Source: Gonocerus acuteangulatus | Lineage: Eukaryota > Arthropoda > Insecta > Hemiptera > Coreidae | DNA: 64,000 bases | NCBI GenBank assembly: GCA_946811695.1 | Contig: OX328125.1 | Coordinates: 45,560,845 to 45,624,844 of the forward strand | Reading direction: 5' to 3' | Shown: positions 12,100-36,739 of the stretch, in pieces | Position numbering within the stretch: the stretch's first letter is position 1 | Layout of the letters: each line of letters starts with the position of its first letter | The notes under the pieces: model-generated | Database searches by the model: none | Told to the model about the DNA's origin: nothing | What the model saw: only the letters and a program-made list of their open reading frames with translations | Made by a program: the position numbers and the translations under genes

Positions 12100-12342
12100 G
12101 ACACATCAGTCACGTCACAGTTCAGTCTCTGCTTCGATTCAGAACCGTCGCCGGGAAAATCGTCAGTCAATTAAAAAAATATCGTTGATTATCTTTTGAC
12201 TGTTCGAAACCGTCAGTCCCACTTCAGTTACCAAGCCGTCAAAAGATAATTTCTTCTTAACGATATTTTGCTTGACACTGATCAGTGACGGTTGTGATTC
12301 GGAACTGTGACTAAACTTTGAAGAGACTGATGTGTGTGACTA
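12100..12342. repeat. palindromic MITE-like element
   Basis: The left arm 12100-12201 and right arm 12236-12342 are imperfect reverse complements (ACACATCAGTCACGTCACAG against GTGTGTGACT; GATTATCTTTTGAC against GTCAAAAGATAAT). It would fold into a long hairpin with a loop of about 35 bases. No coding. Confidence 0.65.
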
Positions 12343-12344
12343 TT

Positions 12345-12879
12345 CACACACACCGTCAGTTCCACCGAACCGTCATGAAAACATATTTATTGTGACAATA
12401 CTTGACGGAACGGAGATGTCGATATGTGCTGCGTCTTAAAAATTTAATTGCGTTGTTCATTTACAATCGAAGGGTACAGGGTAAAAACCCCGTCGAAAAT
12501 GATATTGCTGGAGATTCTAACATTTCAAGGGGTTCTGGATCCAATGAGCTTCTTAGAACTGGGGAAAAACAGGTGCTGAGAGCGGTACAAGGAAAGAACT
12601 GGATATTTTTCAGAATTCGCGTCACCGAAATCCCCTGCTTCCCCTGTGAAACCCATCTTCCAAGGTCGGGCAATGATAACCTTGTAGTTTATTGCTGACC
12701 TTGAACTCAAGTCAAACAAACGCCTTCCAAGCAATGGTTAGTTTCTTGAACCACGGTGTCGATGGTAAATACAAATTCGACTCAATTATTGTATTCGCGA
12801 TACGAGTACATTCCTACCTCGAATCTGACGAACACGTGGGCATGGTAAACCAAAAACCAAGTATAGAGGAGAATCTGTA
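12345..12879. other. unassigned stretch with overlapping ORFs on both strands
   Basis: Several 70-98-codon frames overlap on both strands at 12400-12995. None shows a recognisable domain or splice signals. The base composition is less AT-rich than the surroundings, which hints at an old transposon coding region, but I cannot place it. Confidence 0.3.
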
Positions 12880-13102
12880 TCTATACCTATATATAAATAA
12901 AAATCACGTGTCTGTTTTTCCTTATACAAATCCACACCGTTTAACCGATTTTGACCAAACTTGGCACACAGGTAGGTCTTGATAAGGGGACTCACAGTTC
13001 GGAGGTCACGGGTTCCAAACTTGTTTGGTTTCTAATTTTTTTTTTTTTTTCTTTCCTAGATGCAAAGAGAAGGTGCAGCATGGCACGCCGGGGAGCAGCT
13101 AG
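12880..13102 (+). mobile_element. short non-autonomous Helitron-like element
   Basis: It starts TCTATACCTATATATAAA after host A at 12879 and ends GCACGCCGGGGAGCAGCTAG before host T at 13103. The 5' end shares AAAAATCACGTGTCTGT with the larger copy at 4604-5144 (opposite strand). The 3' hairpin stem is degraded by substitutions. Length 223 bp, no coding. It lies about 480 bp upstream of the first visible Regnase exon. Confidence 0.75.
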
Positions 13103-13118
13103 TATATTTAGAAATATA

Positions 13119-13370
13119 TAAATCAGTCCTTTAACAGGCCATTAAGACCCTGAAGAACAGATATATTTTTTTCTATCTGATTCTTGACCAAATGGCATAC
13201 TCGGGAGATAATGTGGTCAGTACAATGCTCTTGCAATTTTCTGTGGTTGATTTTTCTTTTTGCAAGTGCCCATTAAAGGCTGGGTGTGCCTAGGGATGGT
13301 CTGAGACCCTGAGTCCAGCCCTCAAATGACATCACTAGAAGATAAGATCTTTAGAGTGTACCCAAATTCC
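13119..13370 (-). repeat. SINE family C, 5'-truncated fragment
   Basis: It shares AAATCAGTCCTTTAACAGGCC and the CTGGGTGTGCCTAGGGATGG block with the other family C copies. The tRNA-like head is lost beyond about 13370. Confidence 0.6.
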
Positions 13371-13579
13371 TGAAACATTGACAAAAAATAAAACTCATTT
13401 TCTTATAAAAAATGAAGTTTTATTAAGACACAACGACAGAACCCTGACTAATTCTACCTTCGTAATTCTTTAGAGAATTCTAAATTTGTATATTTCCTCT
13501 GGTCTATGAAGTCATTGTTTTAATTTTACAGTTTTTCATATTATAACAGTTAAAACTGAATGAACTTTTTCTGTTCCAG

Positions 13580-26339
<12,760 letters not shown>

Positions 26340-28606
26340 GTGTGTTTCCACTTACCACTGTCTCTCTTATTTCCTTGGTCTAATTTCCCAAAACATATGG
26401 TCTACATACATAAACATTTATCCAGTAATTTTATATTGTGTGAATATGTGTTAAATTATATATTTAATTGTATAAATCTTGGTGCGATATGATTCAAAAC
26501 AATTTTTCTTTAACTTTATGAATCGTAGATGTTGAACCTTTTACTGAAAATTAACATAATATTTATTGAACCATCTTTTTGTAAGTCTATGTTTTTTAGC
26601 TGTTCAATATCCAAGTGGAACTGAGTTACCAAATTTTACATTGCTCTTTTAATTTTAAGAAAATTTAAGTTGCTGGCGATTTTTATACATTTGGCTACAT
26701 TAATATTTTTATTTAATTTTATTTGATTGACAATTGTAATTTAAAACATATATTTTCTATTAATGACCATAAGAAAAAGCAAATATTTTTGACATATTTT
26801 TTTAAATCGATTTAGGATGTATTTCATGAATCGCATGACATGCTTTAAAATGTATATTTACTATTTACTCTTCTTCTTAGAAATTATATTTAAATTGTAG
26901 TGAAGAAATGTCTATTTTAAACAAATTATTTGAGTTAAATCTTTTGTTTTGATTTTATTAACAAAAATACTGAAGACTCAGTTCTGTCATTTATTTTTGC
27001 CCACCCTTTCTATATTTTTCAAAAAAATTACATGAACAGCCTTGATAAATATTATGAAGTAAGGAATATAATTGCAATTTGGACTAGAGATCACAGAACT
27101 TTTGTACAAATCTTTAATCAACATTTTCAGCTTGTGCCCTTGTTTATGTTTCTTCAAATATGTAGAGGGGGCTTGGAGGACTCTTGTAAAACTTATTTAT
27201 CTTCCTCTGGCATTGAAGGCAATTTTTAGGTATTTTTTGTTTAATTCTCATAACTCTAATTTAATTTAAAAATAGACAGATTGATTTTTTTTTTTTTTTA
27301 TTAAAGGGAATCCCCATTATGTCTCTTCTGTAGATTCATTAAATGCCCGTTACGACATAGTCTTTTGTTATGACGTTGGCCTCTTTCCTATAAAAATTCT
27401 GTATTTTCTCATTTGTTCAAATCACTATAAAACTGAATAAAGCCATTTTGTGAAATAATACATGGCATTCTGATATTACCTACTAAAATATTAATGCCTA
27501 ATTTATGAAATTTTAATGCATCGGTCCCTACCATGTCAAACTATCGAATATGAAAATCGAAGCAAACTAGCAAACAAACATATTCGATACATTGGCAAAG
27601 TAATATATTGAAAAATGGTCTTATTCTATACTTTATTTAAGGCATTAAAGACTATTCTAAAAAGGTTAGAATTCCGATAATTTGTGACAAGCCTTATCAT
27701 CCACAATCCTAGAGTAAAGTCTCGAATCTGAAAAACGAGATTTTTCATATCCTCTTCATCAATAATTTTATTGGAAATCAATTTATTTTCTAATATTCAG
27801 GATACTTTGATTGCATAAACACTTGAAATGTTTGTACTACTCAATCATATTCATGTGGATCGTGTTAAATCTGCGAGGGACGAAGAGCCATGTTTTTCAA
27901 AAAGTGAGATTTTGGATCCTTCCAGCTATTTAGGACTTCAGAAATGTAATTTTAAAAACAACACATGGAAATAGTGTATATTTTGAGTACAAGATATTAA
28001 AAACAAATAATTTACTGAATCAAAGTGTGACAATTTTAAGGGTATAGTCTTCTCAGAAGTGTTGACACTGTCACTTGGTTCCTTTTTGATAAATATGATT
28101 CAATTTAAACATTTATTTTTAATAATTGAGAAAATTATTGCAATGTAAGCCTAAACATTCCTTTTTTATGTGAACAATTTTCTTAAGGAGGTTTATAAAT
28201 AAATTATGGTTTGTTGTATGAGTACAATTTGAAATTATGTTATTGTCAGGTTTGTCTTTTCAAGGCAGTTGCTATGGAGTAGCATTTATTTGTTATTTGA
28301 TGCTACTCTGGTATTTAAGACATATTAGGCAAAATTACTGTGAAGACTTGAAGCAAAATGTCATTTTATTTCATAAGAATTGAGAGAAAAATTTCATTTT
28401 TGTGAATGGTGGTCACAGGACAGGGATTAAAGTAGAGATGTTAATTTGTGTTATTAAAGTGGGAATGAATGGCACTACTACATCCAGGCACTGCCTACTC
28501 CTTTGACCATTACGGCCCAACTTTAATAATCAGTCGTTTTATGTGGTAGAATTAACTTATATGCTGCAGAAATTAACGTAAAAAGTTTAAAATTGAAAAT
28601 TAATGT

Positions 28607-28806
28607 AAATCCTTCTCAGGCAATCTGATTTTCCCCTTTGTAAGCATCCATTAACGTATGGATGGTCTTAGGCTTGATCTGGGATGCTGATGCTCCTAGA
28701 TCAAACGATGACACCTAAAGATTAAACATTTATGTGTGCATCTGAGTTTTGAACTTGGTTTCCTTGGCTATGACTTGAGTGCTCTAACATTGGGCCAAAC
28801 TCACCC
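28607..28806 (-). repeat. SINE family C, diverged copy
   Basis: The - strand shows a degraded tRNA-like head (GGGTGAGTTTGGCCCAAT, then GTTCAAAACTCAG). The body segment TCTGATTTTCCCCTTTG is shared with the copy near 16960. Strongly diverged, so an old insertion. Confidence 0.6.
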
Positions 28807-29635
28807 ATGAGCAAAAAATATTGAAAACAAAGCTAGTAGGTTTCCCAAGTGGCGTAATAAAAACTCATGAACCGGGGTGAAAGGAGTAGGCAACTCCCAC
28901 CAAGGTGCCTTTCCTCTAAACTCTCTGCTTATTCTCCTCGTTTCATGTTCTGTGGTTGTCCCTGTTGTCCCTTCTACTGAAATATTATACAATATTTGAA
29001 AAGTCAAAAGAGTACTTTTGGAGAAAAATAATATTAAAAGAAAACTAAAATATTTAACATTATTATCTTCCTCCCTATTCAGTGTTTAAAGCAGTACTGC
29101 AAAATTTAATTAAAAAAAAAAAAAAAAAAAAACACACAGAAAATAAGCATTTGCTTGATATTTCTTCTTTAAAGTCATGTGTGTAATATTACTTCTAGTT
29201 CTTAAAGTCAGTGTATTTATTCATTGCAAAAAATGATATATATAAATATATTATACAATACTTAAAGCTGTTCTTGTAGTGATTGCATTCTGTTTTCAAG
29301 CCAGATTCTCTTGAATTCTCCTGTGGTTTTATAAAATATACTTGACTTATCTTCCACAAAATAAGTACCTTATGTAAGAAGGAAGAAACTCTTGTGATTA
29401 ATATTTAGTTAGTCACATTGTAGTCCAATTTTATCTTAAAATCATTTTTAATACATTGTAAGAAATATTCCTTCCTCTTTTACTATGCATTGCTTTAATA
29501 AAATATAAGTAATACATTTATTTCAAACAAGCCAGAACTACCGGTATGTCCTATTAATTTAGAAATATTTATTACAATTGAAAAACTATTATATTTACAT
29601 ATTTGTCCTACATGTCTGAATATTCCAAAAATTAT

Positions 29636-29809
29636 ATTTTTTATTTTTATTTTTTACGGCACACCGACATTTGGGCGATTAGCGCCAACATCCCTGGTGC
29701 AGCAAGAAATTTTCTCTACAAGTCGTGAGATGTGAATATTTCGTGACTCGAAACCACCATCTCCCGCGTGAGAATCTGATACGTTAGCCACTGGAGCACG
29801 GGGAGACCA
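29636..29809 (-). repeat. tRNA-derived SINE (family B) with 12-bp TSD
   Basis: The - strand begins GGTCTCCCCGTGCTCCAGTG and includes CTCACGCGGGAGATGGTGG, like the copy at 413-595. TCCAAAAATTAT flanks it at 29624-29635 and 29810-29821. The B box is damaged. Confidence 0.85.
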
Positions 29810-29954
29810 TCCAAAAATTATCATTTTATTTGTTACTATTGTTTCAATACATGTATTATGAGAAATCCTATTAGCTAATTCCTTAATTAAAGGAATACAA
29901 TTATTGAGATCTTGGTAAAGTATGGTTTGGCAGATATAAGCAGTTTTTTTTGTT

Positions 29955-30110
29955 GTTTTTTTTTTTCGTGTTTAACGGTGTTTCAACTAGTAGGCTATAA
30001 CGCCGGGCTATCTACAGGTTGTCACCCTTTTATAATAACAACAGCACCTGGTCGATCTCCCATTCAGGTACTGGTCATGCACGATATTGTTTAACTTCGG
30101 TAATCTACAG
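29955..30110. repeat. dispersed repeat fragment
   Basis: GTGTTTCAACT...GGGCTATCTACAGGTTG...CACCC is shared with 48010-48080 (GTGTATCAACTTTTGGGCTATCTAAAGGTTGC). Probably a SINE or LINE tail. No coding. Confidence 0.4.
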
Positions 30111-31600
30111 TAACAAGTGCATTCAACGTGGCTATGGCCGTTGGCATATAAGAAGTATTTAATACTAACTCCATTTTATTTATTTATTTTTTTTTTTGCT
30201 TTATAGTTCCTTATTAATAAATGCATATGCATATGAAATTGCACACCTTCTTAAATACTAACACCTTAGAAATCATGCCTGAACTTGGTAGTTCAATTCT
30301 GTTGTGATATTTTAAAAAAGAAAACTAACTATTTTTTTAGATTATTATTTAATTTTTGACCCCCCCCCCCCTACCTGCCTTCTTTCCAGCCATTTCTTAG
30401 TTAGCTAACGTTCCTAAAAATTGCTGTTAACTCGAATAATTGGGTAGTTTATTCACCAGAAGGCTTTAGGGTGTGAGATGTTGAGAGACCTTTTCCCAAG
30501 TGGTTGAAATCTTCTTTTTGTGCATTGTTTTATTAATTTATTGAGATATATAACCTTCATTTCCACTCTTAATTTATTATTTATAATATTCATGTTTTAA
30601 ATAAGTGTTCAGTACATTTGCTTTGTCATATGTGCCTAAATGGAATTCCTGGCAATAAATGATATTATAGTTTCTAATTATTTTTATAAATTAAGAATGG
30701 TTTTATAGTGACAATAAAAGCACATTAGCAATTGAATTGATATAACTTTTGGCCTCATTTTCATTTTATTATTTGTTTTCATTGAAGTGAAAATAATATC
30801 TTTGAGGAGGGGTGTCTAGGAAAAAAAGTTAAACCAAGTCTCAAATATTAATCCCTTTTTCTCTCAACAGAAAAGAAGTTGGAGCAATTACATTTGTTTT
30901 AGCACTTACATTTCATTTAATCGTGATATTTCTAGAATTAAAAAAAAATGTACGAAAAGAGCATGAAATTAGTGACATCCCTCCTTTTGCTATTTGGTAG
31001 AACTGGCTTGTTGTAAGATTGTGCCATGACTTAGCTCTCGTTCAGTTATTGACATTTTAGAAAAAAACAAAACAAGAAACAAGCATTAATTTAATTAATA
31101 GTTACTCATCAAAATATTTTTTATATATTTAAACCATAATTACTGCCATGATTTTGAGTATTTAAATGTTGCATTTTTGTATTATAGTAGTTATTCCTAA
31201 AGTTACGGTGGTTTCTTCCTTTTCTCTTTAATGAGTAATGAGACTTTTCCCATAACATTAAAGAGTGAGATATCTTCATATTGAAGAATATTTGTTAATA
31301 AATTTGAATTATAATTTAAATTTGTCCATTTATTATATGATACCATGTATCACAATAAGATTATGTATTTATGTGTGTGAATGCAAAGTTCTAAAAGTTT
31401 GTTTATTGTTAACTGTTGTAAATATTTATTGTTATATAGTTTATGTGAACCTTATTTAAATATTGTATTTAATTAAATGTAAATGTTATGCATATTGAAT
31501 GACTTATTTAAATGTTTATATATGTCCTTCATGTAAGAAATGTTATATATTTGTGTCTAGTGCAAATAAAAAAAAAAAATAACAAAAATCACTAAAATAT

Positions 31601-32945
31601 CTTTATTTTGTTTTGTTAATTCTCTCTCTTTTTTTTTTTTTTTAATTTAAAATACACTAATATTAATAAACTAAATCAGCTGGTAAAGGTTAAAATCATT
31701 TTAGTGTTTTAATTTGTTTTTATTTTAGATATTTTTATTGTTTTATATTCTTTTAGTTCAAAATTTACATGCAATACTGTGTATTGTTATAATGGGGCTA
31801 TAAGTCCATTGTACATTTGAGGTGCCAGTTTTATTTTTTTTTAAATTATTAAATGAGAATGATAATAAAAGCAAATAATTGTATTTAAAATGAAACAGTA
31901 CCTGCAAATGCATATTTATGGAGCAGTGTTTTTATCTAAATAAAGTTACAAATATTGATGTCTCCAATGTTTTTGGTTATTTTGAACCCTTACAAGTTAA
32001 TGCCCCAAAATTGTACTGCTATAAATTGCTGTGAGAGCAATCAGGTAGCAAAATGCCAAAAACTTCTTGGTGTCTAGTGCATTAAAGGAGGGGTATTACC
32101 TAACTCAAATACAAATCATAGCAGTAAACAAGATTTGATGAATCCAGGGTTTTTTTTTTTTTTTGGCCGAAAAATAATGTTTCAAAAATGAGTTTTTACT
32201 AATCTCTAATGTCCTACAATTGTGGTTGGTTGGCTGGTGAAGGTTCATCATAATAACCAAGATGCAAAAACAAGTCAACACACCTCCACTGTTTAATTCC
32301 TTTAATTTAACAAAACGTTTTTGAGGTCAGCACCTCATCCTCAGTGTCCTGTTAACACCCATCAACAAAGGCAACATTACAATCAAATAAAATAACTTAA
32401 ATTAAAATCAACATGGGTACGTCAACAATTAAAAACAATAAAAATACAGTACAATTCTAAAAAACCCAAATAAGTCATATTTAAAAAAAAAAAATAACAA
32501 AAATCACTAATGTGTTGAGTGCAAGAGTTGGAGTTAATAGTAATAACGCAGGAAACTAAGAGCCTTCTCATAGACCGGAGTCAGGTGTAATATAATGAAA
32601 GTTGGCAATCCTAGGCAATATCACTATCTTGTATATCAGTCAGCCTTTTCCAAAAGGATGACTCATATGTTAGTGAATAAGTTAATACATGTACAATTTG
32701 CACATATTGTCTAAGCAATGAGTGAAACCCTCTTGATGGTGGCCTAAATATTTGAATTATGGCACGTGGCGTAATGTACAGTGTCTCAGATATCCTGAGA
32801 CACTGTACTATGATATGACAGCCATAAATACGTTTTTGGCAAATAACAAGTAGATGTCAAATTCCTGGAAAAAAAAGTTCATAGTAAAATATGAGTTGTT
32901 CATCAGTTCCAAAGTGACTGTTGTACAAAATCCATAGTAGCCTTT

Positions 32946-32998
<53 letters not shown>

Positions 32999-33504
32999 TT
33001 TCATATTGATCATCACTCTTCTTCCTATCCCTGCATTTCAAATTCTCCCTACATTTAACCACGAGTACAAAATAATTTAAATTTAGCCATTAAGAAGAAT
33101 GAAAATATGTTCAAAAAAGTACACTGAGTGCTCAACGTGTCTACAAATTAATAAAATTAGGATTTAAACACTGGAGTCAGGTGAAGATAGCTTCACGTGT
33201 TATACACAAAGACATTCGGGTCAATATGACCCTACGGCAGTAATTATGGGTTAAAAAATCATATAAGTTAATTTATATACGTCATACACTTTTCTCGAAA
33301 CAGTTACAGATATTGCCATGAAAATGGTTTAATTTGCTTCCCTAAGCATGTTAACGCAAATATGTAAGCACTAGGATATTTCGCATGAATTTCACCCAAA
33401 AAATCATGTTCCGGTAGACAGATTTTGCTGGTTAACAAACTTGAATTTCGTACCAAATTTTATTAACATCAGCCCATTCTTGGGGCAGCAAGAGAGCAAA
33501 CTAA
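31601..33504. other. intergenic DNA with a 48-base A tract and a hairpin repeat
   Basis: No gene is seen. A repeat at about 32225-32500 has, on the - strand, CTGAGGATGAGGTGCTGACCTC followed by AAAAACG, another variant of the recurring hairpin motif. An A tract spans 32949-32996. A segment at 33408-33500 (GTTCCGGTAGACAGATTTTGCTGGTT) is shared with 55750-55860; both copies lead into (TA)n tracts. Confidence 0.5.
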
Positions 33505-33508
33505 AAAA

Positions 33509-33555
<47 letters not shown>

Positions 33556-33558
<3 letters not shown>

Positions 33559-33609
33559 AATGATTTTATTTGTTATAACTAGATTGCGCCACGTTGGGTC
33601 GCCAATAAA
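33556..33609 (-). repeat. extra primer-binding-site segment outside the left LTR
   Basis: These 54 bases (TGTAATGATTTTATTTGTTATAAC... CCACGTTGGGTCGCCAATAAA) match 35950-36003, the internal start of the LTR element next to LTR 2. CCACGTTGGG-CGCCA is the 3' end of tRNA-Lys(CUU), so the - strand carries a Lys primer-binding site. Finding it outside LTR 1 means the locus is LTR-internal-LTR followed by the start of another internal region. Confidence 0.75.
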
Positions 33610-34325
33610 TGTAATGATTAATTTTTACAATAAGAAATAAAGAAATTTTAATTAGTTTTATTATATTAATTTAAATTAATCTCAGGTATCAAAGTTCCGA
33701 GTGAATTGACGATATAACATTTATCTCCAGACAATTCTGAGATACAAACAATATTAAACTACACACAAACAATAATAAAATAACCGTCAACCACAAAAAA
33801 AACAATTCTTACCTCTAACTCAATCCGCTTCCAACAAAACCTCAATATACTTGGTATTCCTTGGAGGAGAGCTCTGCCTTCCACCAACGCTGAGAAGCAA
33901 CAGACTTCTTCTTCAATACAAGGCTGCTGTAGTTAAATGAGGACAGACCCCAACTCCTCCTTCCATGAATGCAGGGAATCGACGGACGCCTTCTCTCTAT
34001 CGCTGCTGGGACTAGACTAGACTGACGCCATTCGAGCAAGCGGGAAAGTTTAGCGTCCTTGCTTCTTAACTTCCGCAGTTTACCGGATTATATATAAAGA
34101 TAACAATTATGTTTTTTGTAATACAAATAATTAATTTATTGTTATCTGGATGTAAATTTAATATGGATATATTGTATACCAGTATTGTCCAAAAACATTA
34201 TTAATTTTGATCGTATATAATACGATGTTATTTGTACATATGGTTTGTGATTTGCGCGGGCTTTTCAAAATATCGATGGTTATTTGAATTTAAAAATATT
34301 TTCAAGAATGTAATATATCATTACA
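33610..34325 (-). repeat. LTR 1 of the Asn-rich-ORF element
   Basis: A 716-bp repeat with TGTAATGA...TCATTACA ends, essentially identical to 36004-36719. A visible difference is one base in the segment CTTGGTATTC against CTTGCTATTC. On the - strand it has a TATATATAATCCGG box and an AAGAGGTAAGAATTG potential splice donor. The 65-codon frame inside is not thought to be a gene. Confidence 0.9.
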
Positions 34326-34735
34326 TTTGCACTCCTGTCTAAAAAAAAAAAATTTTTAAAAAAATGTTTTTAGTCCGGTATAAAAAATAAATTTAAAATT
34401 GAATTTTTTAATTTGGAGTTTCGGGATACAGAACTATTAATTAGATTGGTAAGCCTGTTTTTTATTAAAATTTTCAATAACTTATTTCGTTACATAATTT
34501 TTATTTATTATCATTTCTTAATTTAAATTATCATTTTTCATTCTTCATTTTTAAACATTATCATTATCAAAACTATCTTATCCTAAACTAATATGATTAT
34601 TAAATTTATGATAAATTTTTAAATATTATTATTATCAATTAAATCTTATTTTCTTAAAAAAAAAATGCTAAACTAATAAATTTTATAAAAACACACTAAA
34701 CTAATAGATATTAATTTTAAATTTTTTTCATGAAT

Positions 34736-35674
34736 TTATTCCTGGTCGTTAATATTTTCTTTGCAGCAGTCCAATTTCTTTCTATAAAAGTGTTTTATTC
34801 TTTTCCTTGGAGGCCGATTTAGCTTTGAATTTTTTTCTATTCCAAGTTGTCTTTTATATTTATAAAGAATTTTTATTTTAGTTCCAAATTTGACATTCAA
34901 AATCTTTAAATTATTATCTTTATTAACCTTTTTATTCAGCTCCTTTGGAATATTTTCATTTCGTGTATTATAGCCTCTTATGTTTATAATAAATTTGTAG
35001 TCATCAGTTAATTTTTTAATGCTATTTTGTTTCACAATCTTATTTATAACTTCTGTCCTTATTATACTTCTGAAATTATCATTAATTATCTTTTTATTAA
35101 TTATTTCATTTGTACCCTCATTATCATTATTTAATTCAGTTAATATTTTTTCTTGAATTGTATTATCTTCATTTATTAAACAATTATAGTCATTTTTATT
35201 TTTAATCAACATTTTATCATCTTCAAATATCTGGTCATTCCTACCATCACTACTATCTAAATTGTCCTTTATTGTTTCATCCAAATCGTCATTATGTATT
35301 AATGTATCGTCATTTTCGGCATTTTTAACTAAATTTTCATTATTATTTTCATTTATCTCAATGACCTCTTCACTACTTATATTATTTTTATTAAAAAGGT
35401 TATTATTCGATTTTTCCAACTCTATCGTCTCTTCATTCTGATTTTTACCCATATTATTTAAAGTATTACATAAATCGTCCAATTTTTTATTTTGTTCTAT
35501 TCTATTTGCATCTATTTTATTTTCCAATATTTTATTATTTTTACTTAATTTGAATATTAGTTCTTGTCTTTGTTCGTATAATAGCCTCATCAATTGTAAT
35601 AGGCCTTGAGAATGCATCTCATTAGTTTTAGTTAAATTGTCATTACTTTTCTCATTTTGTATATTTTCCTCCAT
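34736..35674 (-). CDS. Asn/Lys/Glu-rich 312-aa protein of the LTR element, function unknown
   Basis: The frame is intact from ATG (MEENIQNEKSNDNLTK) to stop within an otherwise AT-rich interior. About 58 of 312 residues are Asn (19%), and Lys, Glu, Asp and Ile make up much of the rest. Residues about 20-75 (LLQLMRLLYEQRQELIFKL, then a polar helix) look coiled-coil forming. The C-terminal 60 residues are basic (RPPRKRIKHFYRKKL). I recognise no gag, zinc knuckle or enzyme motif. It could be a diverged gag-like nucleic-acid binding protein or a gag/pol deletion fusion. An intact frame in a young element suggests it is or was recently translated. Codon choice follows the extreme AT bias of the interior. 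Confidence 0.6.
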   Translation of the reverse strand: MEENIQNEKSNDNLTKTNEMHSQGLLQLMRLLYEQRQELIFKLSKNNKILENKIDANRIEQNKKLDDLCNTLNNMGKNQNEETIELEKSNNNLFNKNNISSEEVIEINENNNENLVKNAENDDTLIHNDDLDETIKDNLDSSDGRNDQIFEDDKMLIKNKNDYNCLINEDNTIQEKILTELNNDNEGTNEIINKKIINDNFRSIIRTEVINKIVKQNSIKKLTDDYKFIINIRGYNTRNENIPKELNKKVNKDNNLKILNVKFGTKIKILYKYKRQLGIEKNSKLNRPPRKRIKHFYRKKLDCCKENINDQE

Positions 35675-35931
35675 TTTGTTATTAAATTCTGATATAAACT
35701 TATATTTTCCTATACACGCGGATGTATCTCATTATCCATTTCCTGAGTTCAATTCCTGTTATCTAATACGATATCCTAGTGACGCGTAGCAGATCCTGGA
35801 ACGAGCTGCCGCCATTTCTATATAATCGATTTTCAATTGCATCATCCATTATTTACTTTTATTATTTTATTTAAAATTTCTTGTTATTAAGATATTTAAT
35901 TAACGTTTTTAACTTCAATTCACTCGGCCGT

Positions 35932-35998
35932 CTACGTTGGGCGCCATTAAATGTAATAATTTTATTTGTTATAACTTGATTCGCCACGTTGGGCGTCA
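35932..35998 (-). other. duplicated tRNA-Lys primer-binding site
   Basis: CCACGTTGGGCGTCA (35984-35998) and CTACGTTGGGCGCCA (35932-35946) both complement the 3' end of tRNA-Lys(CUU), each with one mismatch. The intervening bases begin TGTAATAATTTTATTTG, imitating the LTR terminus TGTAATGATT. The array looks like LTR-end plus PBS copied twice. Confidence 0.7.
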
Positions 35999-36003
35999 TT
36001 AAA

Positions 36004-36719
36004 TGTAATGATTAATTTTTACAATAAGAAATAAAGAAATTTTAATTAGTTTTATTATATTAATTTAAATTAATCTCAGGTATCAAAGTTCCGAGTGAAT
36101 TGACGATATAACATTTATCTCCAGACAATTCTGAGATACAAACAATATTAAACTACACACAAACAATAATAAAATAACCGTCAACCACAAAAAAAACAAT
36201 TCTTACCTCTAACTCAATCCGCTTCCAACAAAACCTCAATATACTTGCTATTCCTTGGAGGAGAGCTCTGCCTTCCACCAACGCTGAGAAGCAACAGACT
36301 TCTTCTTCAATACAAGGCTGCTGTAGTTAAATGAGGACAGACCCCAACTCCTCCTTCCATGAATGCAGGGAATCGACGGACGCCTTCTCTCTATCGCTGC
36401 TGGGACTAGACTAGACTGACGCCATTCGAGCAAGCGGGAAAGTTTAGCGTCCTTGCTTCTTAACTTCCGCAGTTTACCGGATTATATATAAAGATAACAA
36501 TTATGTTTTTTGTAATACAAATAATTAATTTATTGTTATCTGGATGTAAATTTAATATGGATATATTGTATACCAGTATTGTCCAAAAACATTATTAATT
36601 TTGATCGTATATAATACGATGTTATTTGTACATATGGTTTGTGATTTGCGCGGGCTTTTCAAAATATCGATGGTTATTTGAATTTAAAAATATTTTCAAG
36701 AATGTAATATATCATTACA
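36004..36719 (-). repeat. LTR 2 of the Asn-rich-ORF element
   Basis: Same length and ends as LTR 1 (716 bp). It directly abuts the primer-binding region at 36003. A (TA)n tract of about 20 bases separates it from the inverted LTR 3. Confidence 0.9.
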
Positions 36720-36739
36720 ATATATATATATATATATAT

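Larger units (their letters stand above)
26340..31600 (+). other. probable Regnase 3' UTR and downstream DNA
   Basis: No other exon is seen for 5 kb. Candidate polyadenylation signals on the + strand are AATAAA at about 27436 and at about 31565, the latter followed by an A run. Which one is used cannot be told from sequence. The stretch contains a family C SINE fragment (28607-28806), a family B SINE (29636-29809) and a small dispersed repeat at 29955-30110. Confidence 0.5.
33610..36719 (-). mobile_element. young non-autonomous LTR retrotransposon with an Asn-rich ORF
   Basis: Two direct 716-bp LTRs bound a 1678-bp interior. The - strand order is LTR 2 (36719-36004), Lys-type primer-binding site (35998-35984, with a second copy at 35946-35932), leader, one 312-codon ORF (35674-34736) and LTR 1. 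No protease, reverse transcriptase, RNase H or integrase is present, so mobility would need enzymes from elsewhere. Near-identity of the LTRs shows very recent insertion or conversion. No clear target duplication can be read, because both sides are altered: (TA)n and an extra internal piece on the left, and (TA)n plus an inverted LTR on the right. Confidence 0.85.

Noticed and set aside
12402..12995. Overlapping 70-98-codon ORFs on both strands
   Set aside because: No domain, no codon bias apart from composition, and the right end runs into a Helitron.
33842..36433. 65- and 61-codon frames inside the LTRs (33842-34039, 36248-36433)
   Set aside because: Both lie in duplicated LTR sequence. 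The start is TTG rather than ATG, and the frame is not kept in LTR 3.
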